From: a virus
DNA length: 64,000 bases
IMG/VR virus record: IMGVR_UViG_3300042090_002485
Location: 62,001 to 126,000 of that record
Reading direction: 5' to 3' (one strand)
Part shown: piece by piece, positions 1 through 7,752 of the stretch
Position numbering within the stretch: the stretch's first letter is position 1
Layout of the letters: the number at the start of each line of letters is the position of its first letter
Made by a program: the position numbers and the translations under genes
Notes under the pieces: model-generated
Told to the model about the DNA's origin: nothing
Databases searched by the model: none
What the model saw: the letters and a program-made list of their open reading frames with translations, nothing else

Positions 1-4
1 TCAC

Positions 5-1981
5 ATGACGCGCACCAGGATGGACGTCCGCGTCGGCCGCGCGGGCAACGGCACCCCGGTCTTCATGATCCCGGGCCAGTCGCTCACCCACGGCCGCATC
101 TTCGGCGCGACGTGGGACGAGCAGCGCGGGCTGTGGATGTACCCCGCGTTCTTCCCGGCGTCCGAGAAGGTGCTGGCCGACTTCGACGTGATCTCGCGCG
201 ATGCCGAAGTGGTGTTGTCCCCCGTCGCCCAGCAACACATCGCTACCCTCGCCACGACCAAGGCCGCCCTCGCCGCGCGCGAGCTGCCGGCGTACTTCGA
301 CTACATCACCAAGCCGTACGCTCACCAGGTCGATGGGCTCTGCCACGTCTTCCACAACATCCGCGCCGCGCTCTACTTCGACCCTGGTCTGGGCAAGTCG
401 AAGATCGCCATCGACCTGGTGCGGCTGCTGCGGCTCGGCGGGATGCGAGGCTGCGCGCTCGTGCTCGGACCACGCGTCACCGTCGAGAACTGGGGTCGCG
501 AGATCGATCGTCATTCCGACCGCCAGCTCAGGTGGGTCGCGCTCGTCGGCTCGCCGAAGGAGAAAGAGGCTGCGCTCGACCGCGCCGCGCAGGAGCGCGT
601 CGACATCGTCTTGGCCACGTACGACACTGCCAAAAGGATAGTAGATTCGCTGGTTGCGCGACTACCCTACGAAGCGCTGATCCTGGACGAGAGCCACAAC
701 GTCAAGGCGTGGACGTCCAACCGGACGACGGCTGCGTGGGAAATCGCGCAGAAGGCCCAGCGCCGGGTGCTCATGACCGGTTCGCCGACCGAGGGCGACC
801 CACGGGACGTCTACGCGCCCTACAAGATCCTGGGTGACTGCTTCATGCCCGAGCCGCACCACAAGTTCGCGCGGATGGTGACCAAGCGCCCGTCGGAGCG
901 GTCGCACGTCGTGCACGGTTTCAAGAACCTCGACCTGGTCAACGCCCGCACCACGTTCCTGAGCATGCGACGGACCAAGGAGGAGTGCCTGGACCTGCCT
1001 GCGCGGACCTTCGTTGACGTCGACTACCGCCTCACCGACCGCCAGACCGCGCTCTACAACCAGGTGGTCGAGGATATGGGCATCGACCCGGTGGCGTTGG
1101 CGAACTTCGCCGCGCTGCTGCGCGCCGGCGCGGTGCCCCCCGCGCTGCTTCCTGGGCAGGGGTTCCAGGGCATGACGATGCCGCACCGCGCGGTTGCGCT
1201 GCTCAAGCTGCTGCAGATCACGTCCGGCTTCATCATCAACAACATCGTCGACAACAGCTACTGCGACACGGTGAACGGCGGCAATCCTTGCGCGCATCGG
1301 CAGCACTGCGTCGACCGTGAGATTAAGCCGCGCACGTCGAAGTGCCTCGTTGACAAGACGCCGTGGCCGACCGAGACGATCTACACTGACGCCAACCCCA
1401 AGCACGACGCGATCGCGGAGCTGATCGACAGCATCATCCAGGTCCCGGACGCCAAGGTCATCGTGTGGTGTGTGTTTCACCCCGAGATGGACTCAATCGC
1501 GCAGCGTGTGCAGGACGCGGGCATCGGGCACGTCCGAGTCGACGGGACGACCGCCAAACCGATGAAGGTGATCGATCGGTTCAACGACGATCCGTCCGTT
1601 CGGGTGTACATCGGGCAGGTCGCCTCCGGTGTCGGCGTGAACTTGGTGTCAGCCGCCTACGTCATCTACAGCTCGCTGCCGTACGCGCTCACGGCCTACT
1701 TGCAGAGCCTGGACCGGAACTACAGGATCGGGCAGGACAAGCCCGTCACGGTCTACCGCATGATCGGCTTGCAGACGCTGGAGGCCGCGGTCGCGTTCCT
1801 GCTAGACCACAAGGTCGATGTGGATGCGCTGATGACCAACAAGATCGAGTGCGGACTGTGCCCTCACGTCCTGCGCTGCCAAGCCGAGCGCATCGAGCCG
1901 TTCGAGACCGGCTGCATCCATCCCAAGACGATGAAGCGCCCCGTGCTGCGGGCCCACTCGATCCACCAGAACGGAGGCTGA
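5..1981 (+). CDS. SNF2/SWI2-family DNA helicase-translocase
   Basis: A 658-aa superfamily 2 ATPase. Visible motifs are Walker A (DPGLGKS, about residues 126-132), a DESH Walker B box at 228-231, motif III (TGSP) and a C-terminal helicase lobe ending in the SNF2 signature Q-S-L-D-R-x-x-R-I-G-Q at about 567-577. Two Cys-rich patches (a C-x-H-R-x-H-C stretch near 435 and C-x-x-C near 622) could bind zinc or an Fe-S cluster. Phage SNF2 proteins of this size are ATP-driven dsDNA translocases implicated in recombination or replication restart. The next gene begins 2 nt after its stop codon. The ATG at position 5 lies at the window edge and the frame is open upstream, so the true start could be earlier. 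Confidence 0.9.
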   Translation: MTRTRMDVRVGRAGNGTPVFMIPGQSLTHGRIFGATWDEQRGLWMYPAFFPASEKVLADFDVISRDAEVVLSPVAQQHIATLATTKAALAARELPAYFDYITKPYAHQVDGLCHVFHNIRAALYFDPGLGKSKIAIDLVRLLRLGGMRGCALVLGPRVTVENWGREIDRHSDRQLRWVALVGSPKEKEAALDRAAQERVDIVLATYDTAKRIVDSLVARLPYEALILDESHNVKAWTSNRTTAAWEIAQKAQRRVLMTGSPTEGDPRDVYAPYKILGDCFMPEPHHKFARMVTKRPSERSHVVHGFKNLDLVNARTTFLSMRRTKEECLDLPARTFVDVDYRLTDRQTALYNQVVEDMGIDPVALANFAALLRAGAVPPALLPGQGFQGMTMPHRAVALLKLLQITSGFIINNIVDNSYCDTVNGGNPCAHRQHCVDREIKPRTSKCLVDKTPWPTETIYTDANPKHDAIAELIDSIIQVPDAKVIVWCVFHPEMDSIAQRVQDAGIGHVRVDGTTAKPMKVIDRFNDDPSVRVYIGQVASGVGVNLVSAAYVIYSSLPYALTAYLQSLDRNYRIGQDKPVTVYRMIGLQTLEAAVAFLLDHKVDVDALMTNKIECGLCPHVLRCQAERIEPFETGCIHPKTMKRPVLRAHSIHQNGG

Positions 1982-1983
1982 CC

Positions 1984-2439
1984 ATGAAGATCGCCATCAC
2001 CTACGACAACGCTGACATCACTCGGCTCATCCGGCAGGACCTGGCACGCCAGGGTATTCGGGCCGCCGATTGCGCGGTGAGGTACAGCAAGGGCGTCGCG
2101 CATGTCGACGTAGAGGTGCAGCCAGATGACGACGTAGCCGCCGCGCCGCCAGTCGTTGTCGCGCCGTCGATCGAGCAGGCCGCCGCCCTGCCGCCGCGCA
2201 ACCTCGACGTCAACCTCGAGCGCGAACAGGAGCGCGAACAGGAGCGCGAGAGGATGCGTGAGCGGGAGGCCCGCCGCCAGCCGAACCTCGAGGCTATCGA
2301 GGGCGGCAACAACCCGGCTGACTTCTCGGATGTGATGCGCGCCTCGCGAAGCATCGAGCGTCAGGGCGGCGGGATGTTCCCGCCGAGCCAGCGCCAGTTG
2401 ATGGATGGCGAGTCCTTTGACCCGCCGGGAGACCGCTGA
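1984..2439 (+). CDS. hypothetical protein with charged EQERER repeat
   Basis: A 151-aa protein of unknown function. The start is supported by a GGAGG Shine-Dalgarno 6 nt upstream, overlapping the end of the SNF2 gene. The N-terminal ~50 residues look folded (alternating hydrophobics). A Pro/Ala linker follows, then a highly charged stretch made by tandem copies of an EREQ unit (roughly residues 78-97), probably a long single helix or coiled coil. The C-terminus is disordered and ends in PPGDR. Its stop overlaps the start of the following nuclease gene (TGATG), so the two are probably translationally coupled. No enzymatic motif is seen. Confidence 0.75.
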   Translation: MKIAITYDNADITRLIRQDLARQGIRAADCAVRYSKGVAHVDVEVQPDDDVAAAPPVVVAPSIEQAAALPPRNLDVNLEREQEREQERERMREREARRQPNLEAIEGGNNPADFSDVMRASRSIERQGGGMFPPSQRQLMDGESFDPPGDR

Positions 2440-3368
2440 TGCCTGTTGGAATGGAAGAAGTCGAAGAGATCCTCGATCCGTCGTTCGAGATCCCGCCGGA
2501 CCTCGAGCCGGATCTGATCGATATGCTGCCGCGCGGCTACCTGTCGCCGTCGCAGGTCGCAATGTTCCTCAAATGCCCCCACTCGTGGGAGCTGGCCTAC
2601 GTTCACGGCAAGCCGAAGAAAACGGTCGCCCGGATGTTCCAGGGCATCTTCGTGCACAACGCTGTCGAGACCGTGCTTCGCGAACGCCTCGTGCAAGGCA
2701 AGCTGCCGCCGATGGATGCGGCGTTCGCGGCGTTCTCCGATTCGTTCGACAAGTCCAAGAACCTCATCGAGGACTGGGAAGATGAGAGCGAGGGCGCGGT
2801 CAAGGACACCGGCATCAAATGCACGAAGGCCTACTACACCGAGGCCGCGGTCGACGCGCACCCGATCGCCGTGGAGAAGACGTTCTCCGTTGTCATCAAG
2901 TCGTCGGACGGCAAGGTCCGACTGCCGATCTTGGGGCGCATCGACTCCATCCAGGTCCAGGCGCACTCCGAGCAGGAGTACATGGACATTCGCGAGAAGG
3001 TCGCGGCTGCGGGCGACGAGGCGTCCGTCACCAAGCCCAAGCGCGTCCATGACCTAAAGGTCACGACGGACAAGTGGTCGCAGTCCGACTTGGACAACGA
3101 CCTGCAGTTCGCGATCTACTCTGGCGTGGAGCACGTCCCGGACGTCCAGGTAGACCAGATCGTCAAGGGCCGGGCGAAGGAGCCCAGGCCGCGTTATGAG
3201 AAGCTGACGACAGTCATGTCGTCCAGGCAGGTCGACCACGCGGTGAAGGTGGTGGAGGGGGTCGCGAAGTCGATCGGCTTGGGCCACTTCCCGATGACGG
3301 ACCCGGGCAATTGGTGGTGCTCGGGCAAATGGTGCTCGATGTGGGCGCATTGTCGCGGCAAGCAGTGA
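2439..3368 (+). CDS. PD-(D/E)XK nuclease, RecB/Cas4-like, with candidate Fe-S cysteines
   Basis: A 309-aa protein with the layout of the RecB/Cas4 nuclease family. It has an N-terminal LSPSQVAMFLKCP element (C46), a GRID motif with D169, a second acid-lysine pair D205-L-K207 in a HDLK context, a QFAIY helix, and a C-terminal cysteine group C294-x4-C-x5-C305. The four cysteines match the arrangement that holds a 4Fe-4S cluster in Cas4 and AddB. The expected activity is exonuclease or end processing in recombination. It sits directly behind the SNF2 helicase, suggesting a helicase/nuclease pair. A second gene of the same family lies at 7753-8574. Confidence 0.85.
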   Translation: MPVGMEEVEEILDPSFEIPPDLEPDLIDMLPRGYLSPSQVAMFLKCPHSWELAYVHGKPKKTVARMFQGIFVHNAVETVLRERLVQGKLPPMDAAFAAFSDSFDKSKNLIEDWEDESEGAVKDTGIKCTKAYYTEAAVDAHPIAVEKTFSVVIKSSDGKVRLPILGRIDSIQVQAHSEQEYMDIREKVAAAGDEASVTKPKRVHDLKVTTDKWSQSDLDNDLQFAIYSGVEHVPDVQVDQIVKGRAKEPRPRYEKLTTVMSSRQVDHAVKVVEGVAKSIGLGHFPMTDPGNWWCSGKWCSMWAHCRGKQ

Positions 3369-3401
3369 CACCAGCAGGTCGAGCGTGATACGGAAAGGTT
3401 T

Positions 3402-3785
3402 ATGTCGCAAGCACACGCGCAGAAGCCCAACCAGACCCCGCAGACCTCGAACGCCGGCCAGCCCAGCATCGGTGCCGCTGCCGCAGCTGCCGCAGCCGCC
3501 ACCGCGAAGCCGACGGAGGCCAAGCCGGACGCCAAGCCCGAAGAGAAGACGGACACCAAGCCGGACAGCGCTACGACCGGCACCGCGACGGGTGCTGCAG
3601 CCGATGCCGCCAAGCCCGAGAAGAAGGGGCCGGCGCGCAAGCTGCTCATCATCGTCGGACAGGTTCACGAGTTCGACACGCCGGCCAAGGCCGAGGCCTT
3701 CTTGAACGGGCCGGATGCCCCCAAGGAGTTCCAGGTTTACCGGGGCAACGCGATCTCGACCCGGCGCAAGGTCTCTCTGCGTTAG
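3402..3785 (+). CDS. hypothetical protein, Ala/Lys/Pro-rich N-terminus
   Basis: A 127-aa protein. The first ~85 residues are low complexity, with a run of alanines (about 25-34) followed by KP-D/E-K repeats, and are probably disordered. The last ~45 residues (from ARKLLIIVGQVHEFDTP) form a compact domain with beta-alpha character that may be the functional part. A short AAAGG sequence precedes the ATG. Function not recognised. Confidence 0.65.
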   Translation: MSQAHAQKPNQTPQTSNAGQPSIGAAAAAAAAATAKPTEAKPDAKPEEKTDTKPDSATTGTATGAAADAAKPEKKGPARKLLIIVGQVHEFDTPAKAEAFLNGPDAPKEFQVYRGNAISTRRKVSLR

Positions 3786-3794
3786 AGTCAGGGG

Positions 3795-3953
3795 ATGGAG
3801 AAGTACGGCGTCGACGTTGATCCGGCCGCGGTCAAGCAGGCTTCCCAGGAGCCCGTCCAGGCATGCCCGTCCTGCCAAACGCCTCTCCGAACCGGCACCA
3901 ACGTGCCAACATGTCCAAAGTGCGGAACGCGCCCGTACGAGCAAAGCGAATGA
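3795..3953 (+). CDS. small zinc-ribbon protein (52 aa)
   Basis: A 52-aa reading frame beginning MEKYGVDVD and ending in KCGTRPYEQSE. It has two C-x-x-C knuckles (CPSC and CPKC, 14 residues apart), a classic minimal zinc ribbon. The ATG has GGGG immediately upstream. Its stop codon overlaps the ATG of the next gene (ATGA), which supports it as a real gene. Likely a small phage regulatory or adaptor protein; function unknown. Confidence 0.65.
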   Translation: MEKYGVDVDPAAVKQASQEPVQACPSCQTPLRTGTNVPTCPKCGTRPYEQSE

Positions 3954-4192
3954 GCCGCCGCCGCGGTGCACGCAGCGGCGTTGCGCTGCGCGTTGCTACG
4001 GACATCGCGTCGCGCTATCGCGACATCAAGGCCGCGTGGCTCGCGGTTCACAACGACCCGACCCGTTCGGTCGACTCCCTCGCCGCCGAGTTCTTCTTCA
4101 TGGTCGGCGACATCATGGAGGGCCGTCCCCTCCGCACGCTCAAGTTCACCAACATCAACCGCGACCGCGCCCTCGCGCACGCGGAGGAGTGA
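3950..4192 (+). CDS. hypothetical protein (80 aa)
   Basis: An 80-aa protein starting MSRRRGAR at an ATGA overlap with the upstream zinc-ribbon gene. The N-terminus is very basic (four Arg in the first eight residues). The rest looks helical with an amphipathic stretch around SLAAEFFFMVGDIMEG. The same frame is open further upstream, but the stop-start overlap makes position 3950 the best start. Function unknown. Confidence 0.6.
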   Translation: MSRRRGARSGVALRVATDIASRYRDIKAAWLAVHNDPTRSVDSLAAEFFFMVGDIMEGRPLRTLKFTNINRDRALAHAEE

Positions 4193-4197
4193 TCTAC

Positions 4198-4350
4198 ATG
4201 CGTACTGTCACGTCGGCGCGCCTTCGTGCCGTCGGTTTCCTATTGGTTGAGGCCGCCGGCCTCGCCATCCTGCTGTGGGACCGCGTCGGCAAGGACGCGC
4301 CCGTTCGCGCGGCCGTACTCGGCTTCGTTCGTCGCTTGAGGGCGATCTGA
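4198..4350 (+). CDS. small putative membrane protein (50 aa)
   Basis: A 50-aa frame, MRTVTSARLRAVGF onward, starting 5 nt after the preceding stop. It has a single hydrophobic segment (about residues 11-27, FLLVEAAGLAILLW) flanked by Arg residues, consistent with one short transmembrane helix and a basic C-terminal tail. Its stop overlaps the next start (TGATG). Function unknown; coding status rests on spacing and overlap. Confidence 0.5.
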   Translation: MRTVTSARLRAVGFLLVEAAGLAILLWDRVGKDAPVRAAVLGFVRRLRAI

Positions 4351-4865
4351 TGACGGTCAAGACGCTCGACGAGCTAGCTGAGATCGACACGGACGAGACG
4401 TTCGACTTGCCGCTGCCGCTCACGGTCACGTTCACGCTGACCGAACACACGTCGCCGGGCGCGTTCAAGAACCTCGCGACGCTCAAGCGCCTCGGCATCG
4501 ACCTGGGCGAGGCCTTGATGTCGGTGCTTGCGGTCGCGCCGGTCGACCCGATCAACCTGGCACGGACGCTCCTTCAGCACGACCCGAGCACTTGGAAGTT
4601 CGCGCCGCACGACTGCGCGTTCGTGCGCGTGCTGGCGCGGGCGCCGGACAAGAGCGTCGCGGCTGCGCTGCGCGTCGACCTCATCGGCGGCGACCTTGTC
4701 ACGCTCGTGCAGAACCGGGCGAGGCAGCTGACCATGTACGAGACGCTCGCTATCGAGCCAGGCCCGGACGTTGAGAAGAAGATCCAGGCGCTGTGCGACC
4801 GTGCCGTTGCGGCCGCCGCACGTGAGAGCAAGCCGCCCGTAACATCAAAAGGTTCCGAAACATGA
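4350..4865 (+). CDS. hypothetical protein (171 aa)
   Basis: A 171-aa protein, start chosen at the ATG overlapping the previous TGA (MTVKTLDEL). Codon use is typical of the neighbours. It resembles a small phage tail or assembly-type alpha/beta protein (an early LPLPLTVTFTLTEHTS strand pair, then helices), but no diagnostic motif is present. Its stop overlaps the ATG of the next gene. Function unknown. Confidence 0.65.
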   Translation: MTVKTLDELAEIDTDETFDLPLPLTVTFTLTEHTSPGAFKNLATLKRLGIDLGEALMSVLAVAPVDPINLARTLLQHDPSTWKFAPHDCAFVRVLARAPDKSVAAALRVDLIGGDLVTLVQNRARQLTMYETLAIEPGPDVEKKIQALCDRAVAAAARESKPPVTSKGSET

Positions 4866-5248
4866 ATCGCAACAAGCACACCTTTCAGTTCAGCGGCTCC
4901 GCCATCGCGGAGGCTGCTGGGCGCGAGGCCGAGTACCACGGCGTTCGCTTGGCGTGGTGGACCGCCGAACAAGACAAGGCGACCCGCGCAGCGAAAGAGA
5001 AGGGCATCGAGATCCGTGAGTACGATGTCACGGGCGGCAAGCGTGCCGAGATGGTGATCGACGCGACGCTGCAGGGGCGTCTCACCGAGTGCGCGAACAA
5101 GATCTACGCACACCGTAAGGCAGCCGAACAGTTCCGCATCGAGGCAGGTGCGTACGCCGCTAACCCGACACGTGTTTACGAACTAGACCCAGAGGATGTC
5201 GTCTACTTTCGCTTGGCGGGCCTCTCGGCCAGTCAGCGCGAGGACTAG
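4862..5248 (+). CDS. hypothetical protein (128 aa)
   Basis: A 128-aa protein beginning MNRNKHTFQFSGS. It is helix-rich with a central DVTGGKRAEMVIDATLQ segment. It is the last gene of this + strand run. Its TAG stop lies in a CTAG that also supplies the stop of the convergent sigma-factor gene, so the two genes share four bases. Function not recognised. Confidence 0.65.
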   Translation: MNRNKHTFQFSGSAIAEAAGREAEYHGVRLAWWTAEQDKATRAAKEKGIEIREYDVTGGKRAEMVIDATLQGRLTECANKIYAHRKAAEQFRIEAGAYAANPTRVYELDPEDVVYFRLAGLSASQRED

Positions 5249-6333
5249 CTGCCCATCGCCGCGAACACGGACATCGGTTCGATGACCATGCCGACATGCG
5301 AGTGCAGTTCGCCGCGGAGCCGGCGCATCGCCTCAGCTTGAATGCGACGGACACGCTCGGGCGGCAGCGCCATCGTGCGCGCCACGTCGTCGGGGGCAAC
5401 TAGTTCCCCCTCAGGCCCAAAGCTGCGCTCGATCACGGTGCGCTCGAGCAGCGGCAAGCTCGTCACCGCCCCCATCACCAATTCGCGGTGGAGCAGGCGC
5501 ATGCCCGAGACCTTGAGCTGGCGGACACGCTCGGAGCACATCTCCATCATCGACGCGATCTGCACCAGGTTGCGGGCCTCGTCCTTGACGCCGAAGCACA
5601 AGTTCAGGACGGTCTGCTCACGGATGGGCAGGCGCGCGATGGCCTCGCGGACCAGTCCGCGGAGGCGTTCGGCGTCGTAGCTTGCGGTCGGTTCGGCCTC
5701 GGGCAACTCGGGCGTGTTACGCGCTGCGTCGATCGGCGTTACGACGCCCTGCGGCAAGCCAGGTTCGCTGGCCGCCTCGAGCAGGCGGATCTGCTTCTCG
5801 ATGCGCTCGAGCGCTGGGCCCTTGGCGGCCTGAGCACGCTCGCGTAGCTTGGCGAGCTTGGCGTCGGCGTTCTCGGCGTGCTCGGCCACCTTCTCGGGGC
5901 CGTGCTCCTGTAACGCGGCGCGATGCTCGCGGGCTTGTCGGCGCTGCAGTTTGTGCTTGTGTGCTGGAACGTGGACCAGCGACGCCATTGTGTAGTCCTG
6001 GTTCGACATCTCCTCGTAGATCCACCAGCCGGCGTAGGTCAGGAAGCGGATGTATGGTTTGCGGTTGGTGTCGAACTTGTCGGCCGCTTTGAGGAGGCCC
6101 AGATTGCCCGCGGCGATGTAATCCTTCACCGCCTCGGGGTCCTTGGTCCGCTTGTGCGCCATCTTCACGACGAAGCGAAGGTGCGTCTTCACGATGGCGT
6201 CTCGCGCAGCGACGTCCTTCCGCAGCTGCCACCGGCGCAGGAGCTTGCGCTCTTCTCCAGGGTCATCCACGAGCGGCGCTCGGGCGATTTCGGCGTAATA
6301 CGCGGCCGATACGCGCTGTGCGTCATTGCCCAT
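5245..6333 (-). CDS. phage RNA polymerase sigma-70-family factor with two tandem region-4-like domains
   Basis: A 362-aa protein. Residues 25-120 match sigma region 2: DYIAAGNLGLLKAADKFD is the core-binding helix and FLTYAGWWIYEEM corresponds to the FSTYATWWIR -10 recognition helix. Residues 120-190 are a charged helical insert. Two HTH units then follow: 228-285 (AIARLPIREQTVL ... SERVRQLK) and 288-345 (SLPLLERTVIERSFG ... ERVRRIQ), both resembling sigma region 4. Housekeeping sigma factors carry only one region 4, so the duplication is unusual. Expected role: redirect host core RNA polymerase to phage promoters. It is transcribed divergently from the 6514 gene across a 180-bp region. Confidence 0.9.
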   Translation of the reverse strand: MGNDAQRVSAAYYAEIARAPLVDDPGEERKLLRRWQLRKDVAARDAIVKTHLRFVVKMAHKRTKDPEAVKDYIAAGNLGLLKAADKFDTNRKPYIRFLTYAGWWIYEEMSNQDYTMASLVHVPAHKHKLQRRQAREHRAALQEHGPEKVAEHAENADAKLAKLRERAQAAKGPALERIEKQIRLLEAASEPGLPQGVVTPIDAARNTPELPEAEPTASYDAERLRGLVREAIARLPIREQTVLNLCFGVKDEARNLVQIASMMEMCSERVRQLKVSGMRLLHRELVMGAVTSLPLLERTVIERSFGPEGELVAPDDVARTMALPPERVRRIQAEAMRRLRGELHSHVGMVIEPMSVFAAMGS

Positions 6334-6513
6334 GCCTGGTCACAAGCTACCCCGGCACGGACGAGCAATCAAATAGTTCGATGGGGTTCTAGTGGTGGTC
6401 GTTCGATCCCCAGCCGCCCCTAGGGTCACGAAACTTTCAGGCGATGCTTGCCAAGCAAACATCGTCGTCGATAGGGTGGCCTTCCACCCATCATCATACA
6501 AAGGCATTTTGAC
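6334..6513. other. divergent intergenic region between sigma-factor gene and 6514 gene
   Basis: This 180-bp non-coding stretch separates divergent genes and must hold their promoters or leaders. It contains a perfect inverted repeat TGCTTG-C-CAAGCA (6445-6457) running into AACA, resembling the 17-bp element found before other operons. It is visibly richer in A/T than the flanks near 6480-6510. No small ORF or RNA gene is evident. Confidence 0.5.
6445..6461. promoter_or_regulatory. dyad element between divergent genes (TGCTTGCCAAGCAAACA)
   Basis: A 6-bp perfect inverted repeat with a 1-bp spacer, continuing into AAACA. It lies about 50 bp before the 6514 start and about 110 bp before the sigma-factor start. 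It shares the TG-n-TTG ... AAACA outline with the elements at 12920, 16417, 50976, 56216 and 58431. It could be an operator or promoter element; function is inferred only from position and similarity. Confidence 0.35.
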
Positions 6514-7563
6514 ATGAACGATACCGACACCACCGAGTCCCCCGAGACGCCCGAGACCACCGTTCTGGCAGCCCCCGCCGAGGTCAAGCCGGTCAAGGTC
6601 AAGCCGATCAAGCCTCACATGGGCTTGGCCGCAGCGCAGGCCGACCCGGTCGACCTCGAGAACGCCATCGTCACGCGCCGCGACAAGCTGTTCAGCCTCG
6701 CGGACGATCAGACGCTCCCCGAGCCGGTCCGCAAGGCGGTCGCGGACCTCGCGCGCGCGGCGTCGCCGACCAAGCCCGGCCTCGAGGAAGTGTTCACCTC
6801 TTGGAGGGCGCCGCGCCTGGTGATCCGCCAGCCGACCACGCGGTCGGAGGCGTGCCCGGACTCGGCGAAGAACGGCGACTTCTACTCGACCGCCGGCGAG
6901 ATCGTCACCAACCCGCTCGAGGTCATTCCGCTCTACTTCCACGAGGAGAACATCAACTTCGCCGACAACCAGAAGAACCCGATCTGCTCGTCGCCCGACG
7001 CCAAGCTGGGTTCGCCGTTCGGCGAGTGCCTGAAGTGCCCGCACCTGCCGTTCGGCAAGCAGAACAACGGCAAGGGTGACCAGGTGCAGACCCAGTGCAT
7101 CAACAACGGCGTATGCGTCGCGCTGACGGCTGACCTATCGCAGGTCTACGTCATCCAGTTCGGCAAGACGTCGCGCAGCGCTGGGCACCGACTGCTCCAG
7201 CTCGCCGGTGCCAAGACGCTGGTGTGGGCGCAGAGCTACAAGCTCAGCACCGAGAAGAAAACCAACGACTCGGGCATGTGGTGGTTCTACAAGGTCGCGG
7301 CGACTGGCACGAACACGCCGGCGCACGTCGGCAAGCTCGCCGAAGCGCTGTACTCGCTGTACGTCGCCGAGCGCCGGCTGATGCTGCACCACCACTACAG
7401 CCGCCCGGCGCAGGCGCCGCAGGCTGCGATCGAGGCGGAGGGCGAGTTCGCCGCCGGCGCGATCGAGGCCGGCCTCGCGGGTGAGGTGGGCATGGAGCCC
7501 AACTTCGACGAGGCGGCGCCCGCGAAGGCGCCGAGCGCGCGCGGCGCCAGCAAGCCGATGTAG
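6514..7563 (+). CDS. phage protein with Cys-rich core, possible ssDNA-binding protein
   Basis: A 349-aa protein. The N-terminal ~50 residues are Pro/Thr/Glu-rich. The core contains a cysteine module (ICSSPD ... GECLKCPHLPFGK ... TQC, about residues 150-190) followed by a beta-rich region ending near residue 290, and a disordered acidic/Ala tail. Proteins with this CSS-D ... G-x-C-x-x-CP ... FG signature are widespread in tailed phages next to replication and recombination genes; their biochemistry is poorly defined. Position ahead of a Cas4-like nuclease, primase and polymerase is compatible with an ssDNA-binding role, but that is inference. Confidence 0.8.
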   Translation: MNDTDTTESPETPETTVLAAPAEVKPVKVKPIKPHMGLAAAQADPVDLENAIVTRRDKLFSLADDQTLPEPVRKAVADLARAASPTKPGLEEVFTSWRAPRLVIRQPTTRSEACPDSAKNGDFYSTAGEIVTNPLEVIPLYFHEENINFADNQKNPICSSPDAKLGSPFGECLKCPHLPFGKQNNGKGDQVQTQCINNGVCVALTADLSQVYVIQFGKTSRSAGHRLLQLAGAKTLVWAQSYKLSTEKKTNDSGMWWFYKVAATGTNTPAHVGKLAEALYSLYVAERRLMLHHHYSRPAQAPQAAIEAEGEFAAGAIEAGLAGEVGMEPNFDEAAPAKAPSARGASKPM

Positions 7564-7752
7564 CTGCCGCGCGCTTGTGCGCGAACACGCGAGACCAAGG
7601 AAACGTAGAGCCTGGGGATAAAGCGAGGGGCAGGTCGCTCCTGCACCGTTTGAGCAAAACAGGTCGATTGGTCGACGCCCCGAACAAACGTGACAGCTCG
7701 GAGAGACGGCACTTTCTTTTTTGGCCGCGGGTGCGGCGGCCTGAGGTAGTCG
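7564..7752. other. 189-bp non-coding gap
   Basis: No convincing ORF is seen. Just after the stop is a GC hairpin (CGCGC-ttgt-GCGCG). Further on is a GTTTGAGCAAAAC dyad at 7648-7660, similar to but shorter than the 17-bp element elsewhere. A CTTTCTTTTTTGG tract and a GGCCGC ... GCGGCGGCC imperfect inverted repeat lie just before the next gene, whose TGAGGT Shine-Dalgarno is at about 7741. The gap could contain an internal terminator plus a promoter. Confidence 0.35.

Noticed and set aside
2218-2260. Short tandem GAGCGCGAACAG repeat considered as a CRISPR or regulatory repeat
   Set aside because: It lies within a gene and simply encodes an EREQ repeat helix.
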